Made by a program: the position numbers and the translations under genes. 64,000 nucleotides of DNA, taken from positions 2,542,001 through 2,606,000 of the forward strand of contig NZ_LR026975.1 in NCBI RefSeq assembly GCF_900603025.1, in the 5' to 3' direction. The DNA is from Mycolicibacterium hassiacum DSM 44199. GTDB lineage: Bacteria > Actinomycetota > Actinomycetes > Mycobacteriales > Mycobacteriaceae. The notes under the pieces were generated by a model. That model had not been told where the DNA came from, did not search any database, and saw nothing but the letters and a program-made list of their open reading frames with translations. Of this stretch, positions 1-9,697 are shown piece by piece (the stretch's first letter is position 1; each line of letters opens with the position of its first letter).

Positions 1-333
1 GTCATGGGGGACGTTCCACCACACGACGGTGAACAGCACCGCGCAGACGAACACCACGATGTCGCGCCAGTTGCCCTGGTACGACATCGCAGCCCGGCGC
101 AGTTCGCGGGTGCGTTCGGTGGTGGTGATCAGATCGTCGATGCGGGCGTTGATGCTCGCGGCCAGCCGCGCCTTCAACTCGGGTTGATCGTCGGGGATCC
201 GTTCGAGCAGATCCATGTCCTTGGCGATCATGCCGCGGAAGTCCGGTCCCCGCAGATTGCCCGCGGCCAGCCCCAACAGCGCGCCGCCGGCGACCGGCGC
301 GGCCCCCAGAGCGATCTCAGCGAATCCCGGCAT
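1..333 (-). CDS. Membrane-associated hypothetical protein, 3' end off the window
   Basis: The first 111 codons are visible, read leftward from an ATG at 333; the gene leaves the window at position 1. The N-terminus is small and hydrophobic (AEIALGAAPVAGGALLGLAAG). A charged helical stretch follows, rich in Asp, Glu and Arg (RIDDLITTTERTREL), then a hydrophobic segment (DIVVFVCAVLFTVVWW) that is probably a transmembrane helix. No family motif is recognised. The open frame, codon composition and start spacing are normal for this genome, so a real gene is likely, but its function is unknown. Confidence 0.6.
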   Translation of the reverse strand, partial: MPGFAEIALGAAPVAGGALLGLAAGNLRGPDFRGMIAKDMDLLERIPDDQPELKARLAASINARIDDLITTTERTRELRRAAMSYQGNWRDIVVFVCAVLFTVVWWNVPHD

Positions 334-390
334 GGTCCAGTTCTACCGTGCCGCGGTGTCGCCGCGAGTAATTTTCGGTTCCGTCGAACA

Positions 391-843
391 TCACATCAGC
401 TGCGCGGCCACCGTGGCGCCGAGCTCCCAGCAGGCCTGCAGATCCTCCTTGCTCGGTTTGCCCGACACCACAACGTATTCGGCGGCCTTGACCCAGCCCA
501 GCCCGGCGGTGATCGAGGTGACCGCGCGTTCGGCGCCCTCGGTGCCCTCGTTGCCATGCAGGTACAACCCGAAGGGACGGCCCCGGGTGGCGTCCAGACA
601 CGGGTAGTAGATGACGTCGAACGCGTGCTTGAGCGCACCGCTGATGTAGCCCAGGTTCGCCGGGCTGCCCAGCAGGTACCCGTCGGCGGCGAGCACATCC
701 GCCGGCGAGACCGACAGCGCCGGCCGGCGCACCACCGCCACGCCCTCGATCTCCGGGTCGGTGGCGCCGGAGAGCACCGCCTCGAACATCTCCTGACAGT
801 GCGGCGACGGCGTGTGATGGATGATCAGCAGGGTCTTGTTCAT
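391..843 (-). CDS. Flavodoxin-like protein (Rv2771c-type)
   Basis: This 150-residue protein has a flavodoxin-type fold. It opens with a beta strand leading to a phosphate-binding-like loop (LLIIHHTPSPHCQEM, residues 4-18). The central motif DGYLLGSPANLGYISGALK (about 54-72) is typical of flavodoxin/FMN-reductase proteins, where it contacts the flavin. It probably binds FMN and carries electrons; the partner is unknown. Its start overlaps the stop of the upstream membrane-protein gene (ATGA at 840-843), so the two are translationally coupled. The order dapB, membrane protein, this gene matches Rv2773c-Rv2772c-Rv2771c as I recall it. The fold is fairly secure; the role is not. Confidence 0.75.
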   Translation of the reverse strand: MNKTLLIIHHTPSPHCQEMFEAVLSGATDPEIEGVAVVRRPALSVSPADVLAADGYLLGSPANLGYISGALKHAFDVIYYPCLDATRGRPFGLYLHGNEGTEGAERAVTSITAGLGWVKAAEYVVVSGKPSKEDLQACWELGATVAAQLM

Positions 844-1304
844 GACCGCTCCTCCAGTTCGACGGCCTTGCGCATCGCCTCGCGGGCCCGGCTGCGGTCA
901 CCGGCGTAGTCGTAGGCGCGGGCCAGTCGATACCAACGCAACCAGTTGTCGGGATCGCTTTCCAGTTCGGCGCGCACGGTCTCGAACAGCGCGTCGGCCG
1001 CGTCGCGGCGGATCCGGCCGGAGGGCATCCGCGGCAGGTCGCTCACGTCGAGTTCCATGCCGCGCTCCCTGGCGATGCGGGCCAGCCGCTGGTGGGTGAA
1101 GCCCGCCCGCAGGGTGCTCACCATCACCCAGGCGCCGATGAGCGGCATGACCAACAGCGCCGCCCCCAGCCCGATCGCGGCGGGCTCTCCGGAGGCGATG
1201 AACGCGACCGCGATGCGGCCGAGCAGCACGAAGTAGACCACCAGCGCCACGCACATGAAGCCGATGACCAACTGGATGCGCAGGGCCCGGTTGTCTTCTC
1301 TCAT
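840..1304 (-). CDS. Two-helix membrane protein (Rv2772c-type)
   Basis: The protein has 154 residues. Two hydrophobic helices lie near the N-terminus (about residues 10-32 and 42-64), followed by a soluble C-terminal part of about 90 residues with a TPR-like stretch (NWLRWYRLARAYDYAGDRSR). It probably sits in the inner membrane with the C-terminal domain in the cytosol. It lies 13 bases downstream of dapB and overlaps the flavodoxin-like gene by 4 bases, so the three form an operon. No catalytic motif is visible. The match to Rv2772c rests on gene order and length, from memory. Confidence 0.75.
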   Translation of the reverse strand: MREDNRALRIQLVIGFMCVALVVYFVLLGRIAVAFIASGEPAAIGLGAALLVMPLIGAWVMVSTLRAGFTHQRLARIARERGMELDVSDLPRMPSGRIRRDAADALFETVRAELESDPDNWLRWYRLARAYDYAGDRSRAREAMRKAVELEERS

Positions 1305-1317
1305 CTCTGGGTTCGTC

Positions 1318-2064
<747 letters not shown>

Positions 2065-2165
2065 CTAAACGCCGGCCGACGGCGCCCTGCCGCCGACCGT
2101 TCGACGACCAGCGGACCGGCGCGCGGCACCGCGACAAACCCGGTCCCGCTTGGGGTTTGCCCGCC

Positions 2166-2681
2166 CTACAGCGGCGAGGCGCCGCGCAGGTGCTCGAAGA
2201 TCAGCGATGTCTGGGTGCCGGCGACATCGGCGTCGGAGTTGAGGTGCTCCACCACGAAGGACCGCAGGTCCTCGGTGTCGCGGGCGGCCACGTGCAGCAG
2301 GAAGTCGTCGGCACCGGCCAGGAAGTAGACGTCCATCACCTGCGGTTTACGCCGCATCTGCTGGATGAAGCTGCGGATCTTGCCGCGCGCGCTGGCCCGC
2401 AGGCTCACCGAGATCATCGCCTGCAGGGTCAGGCCGAGCGCGGCCGGATCGATGTCGGTGTAGAAGCCGCGGATCACCCCGGTCTCCTGCAGCCGCCGGA
2501 CCCGGCCGTGGCAGGTCGACGGCGCGATGCCGACGCGTTCGGCCAGCGCGTTGTTGGGTATCCGCGCGTCGGCGTGCAGTTCGGCCAGGATGCGCCGGTC
2601 GATGTCGTCGAGCTCGACGGGCCGAAGATCATTCGGCGGCGCGGCCCCAGAAACGCCGTCTTTCGCATTTCTGTCAGTCAT
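2166..2681 (-). CDS. aldR: Lrp/AsnC-family regulator AldR
   Basis: This 171-residue feast/famine regulator has a winged helix at about 25-75 (DDIDRRILAELHADARIP, then a recognition helix with APSTCHGRVRRL) and a RAM ligand-binding domain over the rest. In mycobacteria AldR controls the alanine dehydrogenase gene in response to amino acids. Here it is divergent from ald with 91 bases between the two starts, the arrangement expected for direct control. The N-terminal extension of about 20 residues before the HTH is poorly conserved in type, so a slightly later start cannot be excluded. Confidence 0.92.
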   Translation of the reverse strand: MTDRNAKDGVSGAAPPNDLRPVELDDIDRRILAELHADARIPNNALAERVGIAPSTCHGRVRRLQETGVIRGFYTDIDPAALGLTLQAMISVSLRASARGKIRSFIQQMRRKPQVMDVYFLAGADDFLLHVAARDTEDLRSFVVEHLNSDADVAGTQTSLIFEHLRGASPL

Positions 2682-2686
2682 ATCCC

Positions 2687-2700
2687 AACTCTAACGAGTT
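2687..2700. promoter_or_regulatory. Inverted repeat in the aldR-ald divergent promoter
   Basis: AACTC and GAGTT arms are separated by four bases, only 6 bp upstream of the aldR start. The whole 91-bp intergenic stretch is markedly A/T-richer than its surroundings. The position suits autoregulation of aldR and control of ald, but the arms are short and I inferred the role from position alone. Confidence 0.4.
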
Positions 2701-2772
2701 GTCTTCGTGTTTATTGCGCATAGCTCGAATGTTCTTCACACTTTTTCCATCACGTTCCATCGAGGAGTCATC

Positions 2773-3888
2773 ATGCGCGTCGGTATCCCGACCGAGATCA
2801 AGAACAACGAATACCGAGTCGCGATCACCCCGGCCGGCGTCGCCGAGCTGGTGCATCGCGGACACGAGGTCATCATTCAGTCCGGTGCCGGCGAGGGCTC
2901 GGCCATCCCGGACGCCGACTTCGTGAAGGCCGGCGCCGGACTGGTCGCCGGCGCCGATCAGGTGTGGGCCGAGGCCGACCTGGTGCTCAAGGTCAAGGAA
3001 CCCATCGCGGCCGAGTACCACCGCATGCGCGCGGGCCAGACCCTGTTCACCTACCTGCACCTGGCCGCGTCGAAGGAGTGCACCGAGGCGCTGCTGGCCG
3101 CCGGCACCACCGCGATCGCCTACGAGACCGTGCAGACCGCAGACGGGGCGCTGCCGCTGCTGGCCCCGATGAGCGAGGTGGCCGGCCGGCTGGCCGCCCA
3201 GGTCGGCGCCTACCACCTGATGCGCAGCCACGGCGGACGCGGGGTGCTGATGGGCGGGGTGCCCGGGGTCGCCCCCGCCGACGTGGTGGTGATCGGCGGC
3301 GGCACCGCCGGCTACAACGCCGCGCGCGTGGCCGCCGGGATGGGGGCACAGGTGACGGTGTTCGACGTCAACATCGACCGGCTGCGGGCGATCGACGCCG
3401 AATCGCGGGGCCGCCTGCAGACCCGCTTCTCGACCCGGACGGAGCTCGAGGACGCGGTCACCCGTGCCGATCTGGTGATCGGCGCGGTGCTGGTGCCGGG
3501 CGCGAAAGCGCCCAAGCTGGTCAGCAATTCGACCGTCGCGCAGATGCAGCCCGGTGCGGTGCTGGTGGATATCGCCATCGATCAGGGCGGCTGTTTCGAG
3601 GACTCCCACCCGACCACGCACGACGATCCGACCTTCGGAGTGCACGACACGCTGTTCTACTGCGTGGCCAACATGCCCGGCGCGGTGCCGCGCACGTCGA
3701 CGTTCGCGCTAACCAACGCGACCCTGCCGTACGTGCTGGCGCTGGCCGACCACGGCTGGCGCGCCGCCTGTCAGGCCGATCCCGCGCTGGCCGCCGGACT
3801 GTCGACCCACGAGGGCGCGCTGCTGTCGGCGACCGTGGCCGCCGATCTGGATCTGCCGTTCACCGACCCCGCCGAGGTGCTGGCCTGA
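2773..3888 (+). CDS. ald: Alanine dehydrogenase
   Basis: Ald interconverts L-alanine and pyruvate plus ammonia with NAD(H), and can also reduce glyoxylate to glycine. The ATG at 2773 follows a good ribosome site (GAGGAG) and gives 371 residues, the length of the M. tuberculosis enzyme. An open frame continues 22 codons upstream but lacks a ribosome site. The catalytic residues Lys75 (VLKVK) and His96 (FTYLHLAAS) are in place, and the NAD loop GGGTAGYNAARVA lies near residue 176. It is divergent from its regulator aldR and ends 9 bases before the convergent beta-lactamase gene. Confidence 0.97.
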   Translation: MRVGIPTEIKNNEYRVAITPAGVAELVHRGHEVIIQSGAGEGSAIPDADFVKAGAGLVAGADQVWAEADLVLKVKEPIAAEYHRMRAGQTLFTYLHLAASKECTEALLAAGTTAIAYETVQTADGALPLLAPMSEVAGRLAAQVGAYHLMRSHGGRGVLMGGVPGVAPADVVVIGGGTAGYNAARVAAGMGAQVTVFDVNIDRLRAIDAESRGRLQTRFSTRTELEDAVTRADLVIGAVLVPGAKAPKLVSNSTVAQMQPGAVLVDIAIDQGGCFEDSHPTTHDDPTFGVHDTLFYCVANMPGAVPRTSTFALTNATLPYVLALADHGWRAACQADPALAAGLSTHEGALLSATVAADLDLPFTDPAEVLA

Positions 3889-3897
3889 GCAGGCCGG

Positions 3898-4782
3898 TCA
3901 GGCGGTCAGCGCCGGCACGATCAGCGCGGCGAGTTCCCCGATGAGCGGGCGCAGGCCCTCGGCGTCGGGGTTGTCGCGCGCCGAACGGGCCATGAACGCC
4001 AGCAGCAACCGTTCGCCGGCGGGTCCGTAGGCGATGCCGACGTCGTTGGTGCTGGCGTAGTCCCCGCTGCCGGTCTTGTCGGCGCTGGTCCAGCCGGGCG
4101 GGAAACCGGCGCGCATGCTGGAGGTCTGGTTCGCCCGCATCCAGGCATCCAGCAGGCCGCGCCGCAACGGGCTGAGCACCTCGCCGTCGAGCAGCGCCCG
4201 GTACCCGCCGGCCAGCGCCTCGGGGGTGCTGGTGTCGCGCGGATCGCCGGGGACCGCGGCGTTGAGTTCCGGTTCCCAGCGGTCCAGCCGGGTGCGGTCG
4301 TCGCCGATGCCGCGGGCGAACGCGGTGATCGCCGGCGGACCGCCGATGCGGTGCAACAACAGGTTGGCGGCGGCGTTGTCGCTGCGCTGCAGTGCGGCCT
4401 GGCACAGTTCGCTCAACGTCATCACGCCGCCGGCCCGCTCCGCGGTGACCGGCGAGTTGATCAGGATCGCCGCGGGGTCGACGAACATCGTCTCCTCGAG
4501 GTTCGCCTCGCCGCGGTCGACCAGCTGCAGCACCCGGGCCGCCGCATAGGTCTTGAACGTCGAGCACATTGCGAACGGCTCGCCACTGCGGTGCGCGATC
4601 GTCCTGCCCGACGCCAGATTGCGCGCGTACACCCCGATGTGGGCAGCATGGCGTCGTTCCAGCTCGGCCAATTGCGTTGTGACGTCGCCGGGAGCGGCCA
4701 GCGCGGTCCGGACCGGGTGCGCGGCCAGCGCCGCGAGCGCGGCACCGCCGAGCAGCACCCGCCGTCGGGTCAATGGGGTCAT
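3898..4782 (-). CDS. Class A serine beta-lactamase, Tat-exported
   Basis: The 294-residue protein begins with a twin-arginine signal (TRRRVLLGG) and a hydrophobic run ending in Ala-x-Ala-type residues near 30. It therefore acts outside the membrane on beta-lactam antibiotics. All class A motifs are present: STFK at 74-77, SDN at 134-136, E170PELN with the deacylating glutamate and asparagine, and KTG at 236-238. M. tuberculosis BlaC has SDG where this protein has the canonical SDN, so inhibitor behaviour may differ. It sits between ald and pepR, where M. tuberculosis has an unrelated oxidoreductase (from memory). No regulator gene is adjacent. Confidence 0.94.
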   Translation of the reverse strand: MTPLTRRRVLLGGAALAALAAHPVRTALAAPGDVTTQLAELERRHAAHIGVYARNLASGRTIAHRSGEPFAMCSTFKTYAAARVLQLVDRGEANLEETMFVDPAAILINSPVTAERAGGVMTLSELCQAALQRSDNAAANLLLHRIGGPPAITAFARGIGDDRTRLDRWEPELNAAVPGDPRDTSTPEALAGGYRALLDGEVLSPLRRGLLDAWMRANQTSSMRAGFPPGWTSADKTGSGDYASTNDVGIAYGPAGERLLLAFMARSARDNPDAEGLRPLIGELAALIVPALTA

Positions 4783-4801
4783 CGGCCCAGCGTAACCGCT
4801 G

Positions 4802-6142
4802 CTAGTCGGCCAGGGCTCGAAGCGGCTGCGGCAGCGACCTTTTCGAAGTTAGCGGTCCGAGCACCGCCCCACCGTAGCGGCGGCTGAGCAGTTTGCGGGC
4901 GACCATGTTGACTTCGTCGAGGGTGACCGCGTCGATCCTGGCGAGCGTGTCGTCGATGCTGTGGTGGGCGCCGTAGTTCAGCTCGCTGCGGCCGATCCGG
5001 TTCATCCGCGACCCGGAGTCCTCGAGGTTGAGCACCAGCCCGCCGCGCAGTGACCCCTTGGCGATCCGGAACTCGGTCTCGGTGATCCCGTCGCGCGCCA
5101 CATCGGCGAGCACATCGGTGGTCACCCGAGCGACGTCGGCGAACCGGTCCGGCAGACACGCCGCGTAGATCGACAGCGCGCCGCCGTCGGCGAACTCGTC
5201 GATCGTCGAGTACACCGAGTAGGCCAGCCCCCGGGTTTCCCGGATCTCTTGGAACAGACGCGAACTCAGCCCGCCACCGAGCGCGGTGTTGAGCACCGAC
5301 AACGCCCAGCGGTGCTCCCAGTGCCGACCGGGGGTCCGCACCCCCAGCGTCAGGTGGGTCTGCTCGGCCTCACGGGTGACCACCCGCAGCGTGGGTTTGC
5401 CGGAGATGCGTGCCGCCCCCTTGCGCGGCGGGTGTGGTTTGCGCCCGCGCACCAGGTGGGAACCGAAGTACTCCCGCACCAGGCCGACGACCTCGTCGTG
5501 GTCGACGTTGCCGGCCACCGCGACCACCATCCGCTCCGGGATGTAGCGGCGCACGTGGAACGAGTGCAGTTGGGCACGGGTCATGTTCGCGATGGACTCC
5601 GCGGTGCCGATCACCGGGCGCCCGACCGGGTGGTCGCCGAACATCGCGGCCAAGAACGCGTCGCCGAGCGAGTCCTCCGGGTCGTCGTCGCGCATGGCGA
5701 TCTCCTCGAGCACCACGGCCCGCTCGATCTCGACGTCCTCCTTGGCGCAGCGTCCGCGCAGCACCACATCGGAGACCAGGTCGATGGCCAGCTCGAGGTC
5801 GCTGTCGAGCACATGGGCGTAGTAGCAGGTGTGCTCGCGCGAGGTGAACGCGTTGAGTTCACCCCCCACCGCGTCGACGGCCTGGGCGATGTCGACCGCC
5901 GAGCGGGTCGGGGTGGACTTGAACAGCAGGTGCTCGAGGAAGTGCGCAGCGCCGGCGACGGTGGGACCCTCGTCGCGGGACCCGACGTCGACCCACACCC
6001 CGACCGACGCCGAGTGCGACGACGGGATGTGTTCGGTGACGACCCGGAGTCCTCCGGGCAATACGGTTCGGCGTAGTGCCGCCGTCGATTCATCGCCGCG
6101 TGCGCTGCGGCGCAGAGGTCTACTTGCGGCTGCTCGCGGCAT
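4802..6142 (-). CDS. pepR: M16-family zinc protease
   Basis: This pitrilysin/processing-peptidase-like metalloprotease has 446 residues. The inverted zinc motif HFLEH is at 67-71 and the third ligand glutamate lies about 76 residues later ([14 protein letters not shown]). The C-terminal half carries the family's R/Y region ([12 protein letters not shown]). The length fits a single-chain, two-domain M16B enzyme; the physiological substrate is unknown. Its start lies 23 bases inside the 3' end of gpsI, so it is co-transcribed with PNPase. The first 20 or so residues are low-complexity and may not all be translated. Confidence 0.93.
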   Translation of the reverse strand: MPRAAASRPLRRSARGDESTAALRRTVLPGGLRVVTEHIPSSHSASVGVWVDVGSRDEGPTVAGAAHFLEHLLFKSTPTRSAVDIAQAVDAVGGELNAFTSREHTCYYAHVLDSDLELAIDLVSDVVLRGRCAKEDVEIERAVVLEEIAMRDDDPEDSLGDAFLAAMFGDHPVGRPVIGTAESIANMTRAQLHSFHVRRYIPERMVVAVAGNVDHDEVVGLVREYFGSHLVRGRKPHPPRKGAARISGKPTLRVVTREAEQTHLTLGVRTPGRHWEHRWALSVLNTALGGGLSSRLFQEIRETRGLAYSVYSTIDEFADGGALSIYAACLPDRFADVARVTTDVLADVARDGITETEFRIAKGSLRGGLVLNLEDSGSRMNRIGRSELNYGAHHSIDDTLARIDAVTLDEVNMVARKLLSRRYGGAVLGPLTSKRSLPQPLRALAD

Positions 6143-8408
6143 CTGCAGGAGCAGCGTTCGACGATCCCGCCGACTCGTCGTCGTCGTTGACGAGGATCAG
6201 CGAGATCTTGCCCCGGTTGTCGATGTCGGCGATCTCCACTCGCAGTTTCTCTCCGACGCTGACGACGTCCTCCACCTTGGCGATCCGCTTACCCTTGCCG
6301 AGCTTCGAGATGTGCACCAGCCCGTCGCGGCCGGGCAGCAGCGACACGAACGCGCCGAAATCGGTTGTCTTGACGACGGTTCCCAGGAACCGCTCGCCGA
6401 CCTTGGGCATCTGCGGGTTGGCGATGGCGTTGATCCGGTCGATCGCGGCCTGCGCGCTGGGCCCGTCGGTGGCGCCGACGTAGACGGTGCCGTCGTCCTC
6501 GATGGAGATCTCGGCACCGGTCTCCTCGGTGATCTGGTTGATCACCTTGCCCTTCGGGCCGATGACCTCGCCGATCTTGTCCACCGGCACCTTGATCGTG
6601 GTGATCCGCGGCGCGTACGGGCTCATCTCGTCGGGCTCACTGATCGCGTCCGCCATCACGTCCAGGATGGTCAGGCGGGCGTCCTTGGCCTGCGCCAGCG
6701 CATCGGCCAGCACCTGCGACGGGATCCCGTCGAGCTTGGTGTCGAGCTGCAGCGCGGTGACGAACTCCCGGGTGCCGGCCACCTTGAAGTCCATGTCGCC
6801 GAATGCGTCCTCGGCGCCGAGGATGTCGGTAAGCGCGACGTAGCGCCGCTCGGTCTTCTTGGTGCCGTCCGGCTGCTCGACCTCGACCTCGTCGGAGACC
6901 AGGCCCATCGCGATGCCGGCCACCGGCGCCTTCAGCGGCACGCCGGCGTTCAGCAGCGCCAGGGTGGAGGCACACACCGAGCCCATCGACGTGGAACCGT
7001 TGGACCCCAGCGCCTCCGACACCTGCCGGATCGCGTACGGGAACTCCTCGACACTGGGCAGCACCGGGATCAGCGCCCGCTCCGCGAGCGCGCCGTGGCC
7101 GATCTCGCGACGCTTGGGCGCGCCCACCCGGCCGGTCTCGCCGGTCGAGTACGGCGGGAAGTTGTAGTGGTGCATGTAGCGCTTGGTGGTCTCCGGCCCC
7201 AGCGAGTCGACCTGCTGGGCCATCTTCATCATGTCGAGCGTGGTGATGCCCAGGATCTGGGTCTCACCGCGCTCGAACAGCGCGCTGCCGTGCGCCCGCG
7301 GCACCACCGCCACCTCGGAGTACAGTGCCCGGATGTCGGTCACGCCGCGCCCGTCGATGCGGACGCGGTCCTTGAGAATGCGCTGGCGCACAAGCTTTTT
7401 CGTCAACGCCCGGAAGGCGGCGCCGATCTCCTTCTCGCGGCCGGCGAACTGCTCGCCGAGCCGCTCGAGAACCTCGAGCTTGATCTCGTCGGTGCGCTCG
7501 TTGCGCTCGGTCTTGCCGGCGATGGTCAGCGCCTCCGACAGCGCGTCGGTGGCCACCGCGGCGACCGCGTCGTAGACGTCCTGTTCGTAGTCTGGGAACA
7601 GCGGGTACTCGCCGACCGGTTTGGCGGCGTGTTCGGCCAGCTCCTGCTGGGCGGCGCAGAGCACCTTGATGAACGGCTTGGCGGCCTCCAGGCCCTCGGC
7701 CACCACGGCCTCGGTCGGGGCCGGCGCCCCGCCCTTGACCAGTTCGATGACGTTCTCGGTGGCCTCGGCCTCGACCATCATGATCGCCACGTCACCGTCG
7801 GGCAGCACCCGGCCGGCGACGACCATGTCGAACACCGCGCCCTCGAGCTGCTTGACGGTCGGGAACGCCACCCAGGTAGCCCCTGTATTTCCAGCATCGG
7901 GGATCAGCGCGACGCGCACCCCGCCGATCGGGCCGGAGAACGGCACCCCGCCCAACTGGGTGGACGCCGACGCGGCGTTGATCGCCAGCACGTCGTAGAG
8001 GTCGTTGGGATCCAGCGACAGCACGGTGACCACGATCTGGATCTCGTTGCGCAGCCCCTCGACGAACGACGGGCGCAGCGGCCGGTCGATCAGCCGGCAG
8101 GTCAGGATCGCATCGGTGGAGGGCCGACCCTCGCGGCGGAAGAACGAGCCGGGGATGCGTCCCGCGGCGTACATGCGTTCCTCGACGTCGACGGTCAGCG
8201 GGAAGAAGTCGAAATGCTCCTTCGGGGTCTTGCTGGCGGTGGTCGCGCTCAGCACCATCGTCTCGTCGTCGAGGTAGGCGACGGCCGAGCCGGCGGCCTG
8301 CAGGGCGAGTTTTCCGGTTTCGAAGCGGACGGTGCGGGTGCCGAAGCTCCCGTTGTCGATCACGGCGGTCGACTCGTACACGCCGTCTTCAATCTGATTT
8401 ACAGACAT
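6120..8408 (-). CDS. gpsI: Polyribonucleotide nucleotidyltransferase (PNPase)
   Basis: PNPase degrades RNA 3' to 5' with phosphate and is a core RNA-turnover enzyme in the cytosol. The 762-residue protein shows two RNase PH domains (about 15-145 and 340-480; [20 protein letters not shown] and [15 protein letters not shown] are diagnostic) around the alpha-helical linker. A KH domain follows ([15 protein letters not shown], about 600-660), then an S1 domain ([19 protein letters not shown], about 670-740). The C-terminus is a short Ala/Ser tail. A long untranslated leader with a strong hairpin precedes it, and pepR overlaps its end. Confidence 0.97.
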   Translation of the reverse strand: MSVNQIEDGVYESTAVIDNGSFGTRTVRFETGKLALQAAGSAVAYLDDETMVLSATTASKTPKEHFDFFPLTVDVEERMYAAGRIPGSFFRREGRPSTDAILTCRLIDRPLRPSFVEGLRNEIQIVVTVLSLDPNDLYDVLAINAASASTQLGGVPFSGPIGGVRVALIPDAGNTGATWVAFPTVKQLEGAVFDMVVAGRVLPDGDVAIMMVEAEATENVIELVKGGAPAPTEAVVAEGLEAAKPFIKVLCAAQQELAEHAAKPVGEYPLFPDYEQDVYDAVAAVATDALSEALTIAGKTERNERTDEIKLEVLERLGEQFAGREKEIGAAFRALTKKLVRQRILKDRVRIDGRGVTDIRALYSEVAVVPRAHGSALFERGETQILGITTLDMMKMAQQVDSLGPETTKRYMHHYNFPPYSTGETGRVGAPKRREIGHGALAERALIPVLPSVEEFPYAIRQVSEALGSNGSTSMGSVCASTLALLNAGVPLKAPVAGIAMGLVSDEVEVEQPDGTKKTERRYVALTDILGAEDAFGDMDFKVAGTREFVTALQLDTKLDGIPSQVLADALAQAKDARLTILDVMADAISEPDEMSPYAPRITTIKVPVDKIGEVIGPKGKVINQITEETGAEISIEDDGTVYVGATDGPSAQAAIDRINAIANPQMPKVGERFLGTVVKTTDFGAFVSLLPGRDGLVHISKLGKGKRIAKVEDVVSVGEKLRVEIADIDNRGKISLILVNDDDESAGSSNAAPADAASSRK

Positions 8409-8522
8409 GGGCGTCCGTATGGCCTTCCTGGGTTCAGTGTCTTACCACTGTTCAGCTGTTTTCGCGTTGTCACAGCGTGTGAACCACCGCCCGGGATGCG
8501 GCTACGGCCATCGATCGAAGCG

Positions 8523-8542
8523 GCCGGGATTCCTATCCCGGC
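8523..8542 (-). promoter_or_regulatory. Perfect hairpin in the gpsI leader
   Basis: The 302 bases between the lppU and gpsI genes hold no gene. In them is a perfect 8-bp inverted repeat, GCCGGGAT and ATCCCGGC, with a 4-base loop that reads AGGA on the transcribed strand, about 115 bases before the gpsI start. PNPase mRNAs in other bacteria are often autoregulated through a 5' hairpin. The analogy is inference; the hairpin itself is plain in the sequence. The rest of the gap shows a possible Shine-Dalgarno (AGGAAGG) near 8422-8428 and nothing else I can name. Confidence 0.45.
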
Positions 8543-8675
8543 AGCCACTACCGAAGACCGTGCGATCAGGCGGGTCCCGATATGACACGCGGGAATGGTC
8601 TCGCGGAATTGCGGGAGCCACACCCATCAGTTCGGGCCGTCTCGCGGCCGAGAACTAATTCATCCTACCCCGCGG

Positions 8676-8710
8676 CGGGTCCCGGGCCGAAATAACGGCG
8701 CCGGGACCCG
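8676..8710 (-). terminator. GC-rich hairpin directly after the lppU stop codon
   Basis: CGGGTCCCGG (8676-8685) and CCGGGACCCG (8701-8710) form a perfect 10-bp stem around a 15-base loop. The stem starts at the base after the lppU stop codon on the minus strand. There is no U-run, which is common for mycobacterial terminators. It probably separates rpsO-lppU transcription from gpsI, at least partly. Confidence 0.6.
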
Positions 8711-9253
8711 TCAGCGAACGTCCTCGACGCAGACGGTGAAGTTGCGTTCCGGGTAGGGGTAGCCGAGCCCGCCGGCGCACTCACCGGCGTCGGCGGTGTC
8801 CTCCAGTATCTCGACGACCCGCTCCCGGTTCGGGGCGGACGCGTCGTCACAGTCCACCCGCGCCGGATCCCGGCCGCTGACCGGGTCGATGATCATGCAG
8901 CCGCCGACCACCCAGTCGATGTCCAGGCACAGCGTGGTGGCGGCGTCGGAGACCGAGCTGCGCAGCGAGTAGTACGTGTCGACGTCGGACGGACACTGCT
9001 CCCGGTCCTCCACGGTGGCGGCCACCTTGTAGCTGGACTCGGCACTGCCGCAGTCCACCTTGGTGGCCTCGGGCTGTTCGGGGGTGCCGCTCATCCGCAC
9101 GCAGTCGCCGGGACTGAATTCGCTCGCCGGCGCCCCCAGCTTCGACGTGGAGCACCCGGCCCCGGCCACCACCACGGCCCCGACGGCGATGCAACTCAGA
9201 GCAGCGCGAACCAGGCCACGCCGGCCCGCGCCACGCGCGGTGGGATTTCGCAT
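8711..9253 (-). CDS. lppU: Lipoprotein LppU-like
   Basis: This 180-residue secreted lipoprotein has a basic N-terminus (RNPTARGAGRRG), a hydrophobic segment and the lipobox VAGAGC, so lipidation is expected near residue 31. The mature part has several cysteines (SPGDCVRM, KVDCG, EQCPSD, LCLD, GGCMI, VDCDD) that may form disulphides, as in small actinobacterial surface proteins. I chose the ATG at 9253, 11 bases after rpsO; an open frame extends upstream through rpsO in another frame but is a shadow. The place between rpsO and gpsI is that of lppU in M. tuberculosis. Function unknown. Confidence 0.82.
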   Translation of the reverse strand: MRNPTARGAGRRGLVRAALSCIAVGAVVVAGAGCSTSKLGAPASEFSPGDCVRMSGTPEQPEATKVDCGSAESSYKVAATVEDREQCPSDVDTYYSLRSSVSDAATTLCLDIDWVVGGCMIIDPVSGRDPARVDCDDASAPNRERVVEILEDTADAGECAGGLGYPYPERNFTVCVEDVR

Positions 9254-9264
9254 CGGCCTCGAGG

Positions 9265-9534
9265 TCAGCGGCGCAGTCCGAGCCGCTCGATCAGGCGGCG
9301 GTAGCGCTCCACGTCCACCTGGGCGACGTACTTGAGCAGCCGGCGCCGGCGGCCCACCAGCAGCAGCAGACCACGCCGCGAGTGGTGGTCGTGCTTGTGC
9401 ACCTTGAGGTGCTCGGTGAGGTCCTGAATGCGCCGGGTCAGCAGCGCGACCTGCGCCTCCGGCGAACCGGTGTCGGTCTCGTGCAGGCCGTACTCTTTGA
9501 GGATTTCCCTCTTCTGCTCGGCAGTAAGCGCCAC
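9265..9534 (-). CDS. rpsO: 30S ribosomal protein S15
   Basis: S15 binds 16S rRNA early in small-subunit assembly. The 89-residue protein is full length, with the conserved [14 protein letters not shown] (19-32), [12 protein letters not shown] (46-57) and a C-terminal basic helix. It starts with GTG behind a GGAG ribosome site. A hairpin leader lies upstream (see 9554-9599). Confidence 0.97.
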   Translation of the reverse strand: MALTAEQKREILKEYGLHETDTGSPEAQVALLTRRIQDLTEHLKVHKHDHHSRRGLLLLVGRRRRLLKYVAQVDVERYRRLIERLGLRR

Positions 9535-9553
9535 GGAAGATCACTCCATCTTT

Positions 9554-9599
9554 CAGTTCGCGAGCGGATGATGATTGCGGGCGCGGCCACCGCGAACTG
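9554..9599 (-). promoter_or_regulatory. rpsO 5' leader hairpin, candidate S15 autoregulatory RNA
   Basis: On the transcribed strand CAGTTCGCG and CGCGAACTG form a perfect 9-bp stem with a 28-base loop, ending about 7 bases before the GGAG ribosome site of rpsO. A second small inverted repeat (AAGAT/ATCTT, 9535-9552) puts the GGAG in its loop. A TAGACT -10 box lies at 9623-9628, giving a leader of about 80 bases that contains both structures. S15 is known to regulate its own mRNA through structured leaders in several phyla; that this leader does so is inference. Confidence 0.5.
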
Positions 9600-9697
9600 C
9601 AGCGCGCGCCGACTCGGCAGGCAGTCTAGCAGCGGCCCGGCGGACCCACGAAATCGCATCTCACCGGCGGCACGGGCCGGCTGTCGGGCGACCGGGA

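Noticed and set aside
5829..8585. A 918-codon open frame on the plus strand opposite gpsI
   Set aside because: It is the complement of a well-conserved PNPase gene; high GC keeps antisense frames open. Its His/Arg/Leu/Asp-rich composition is typical of such shadows.
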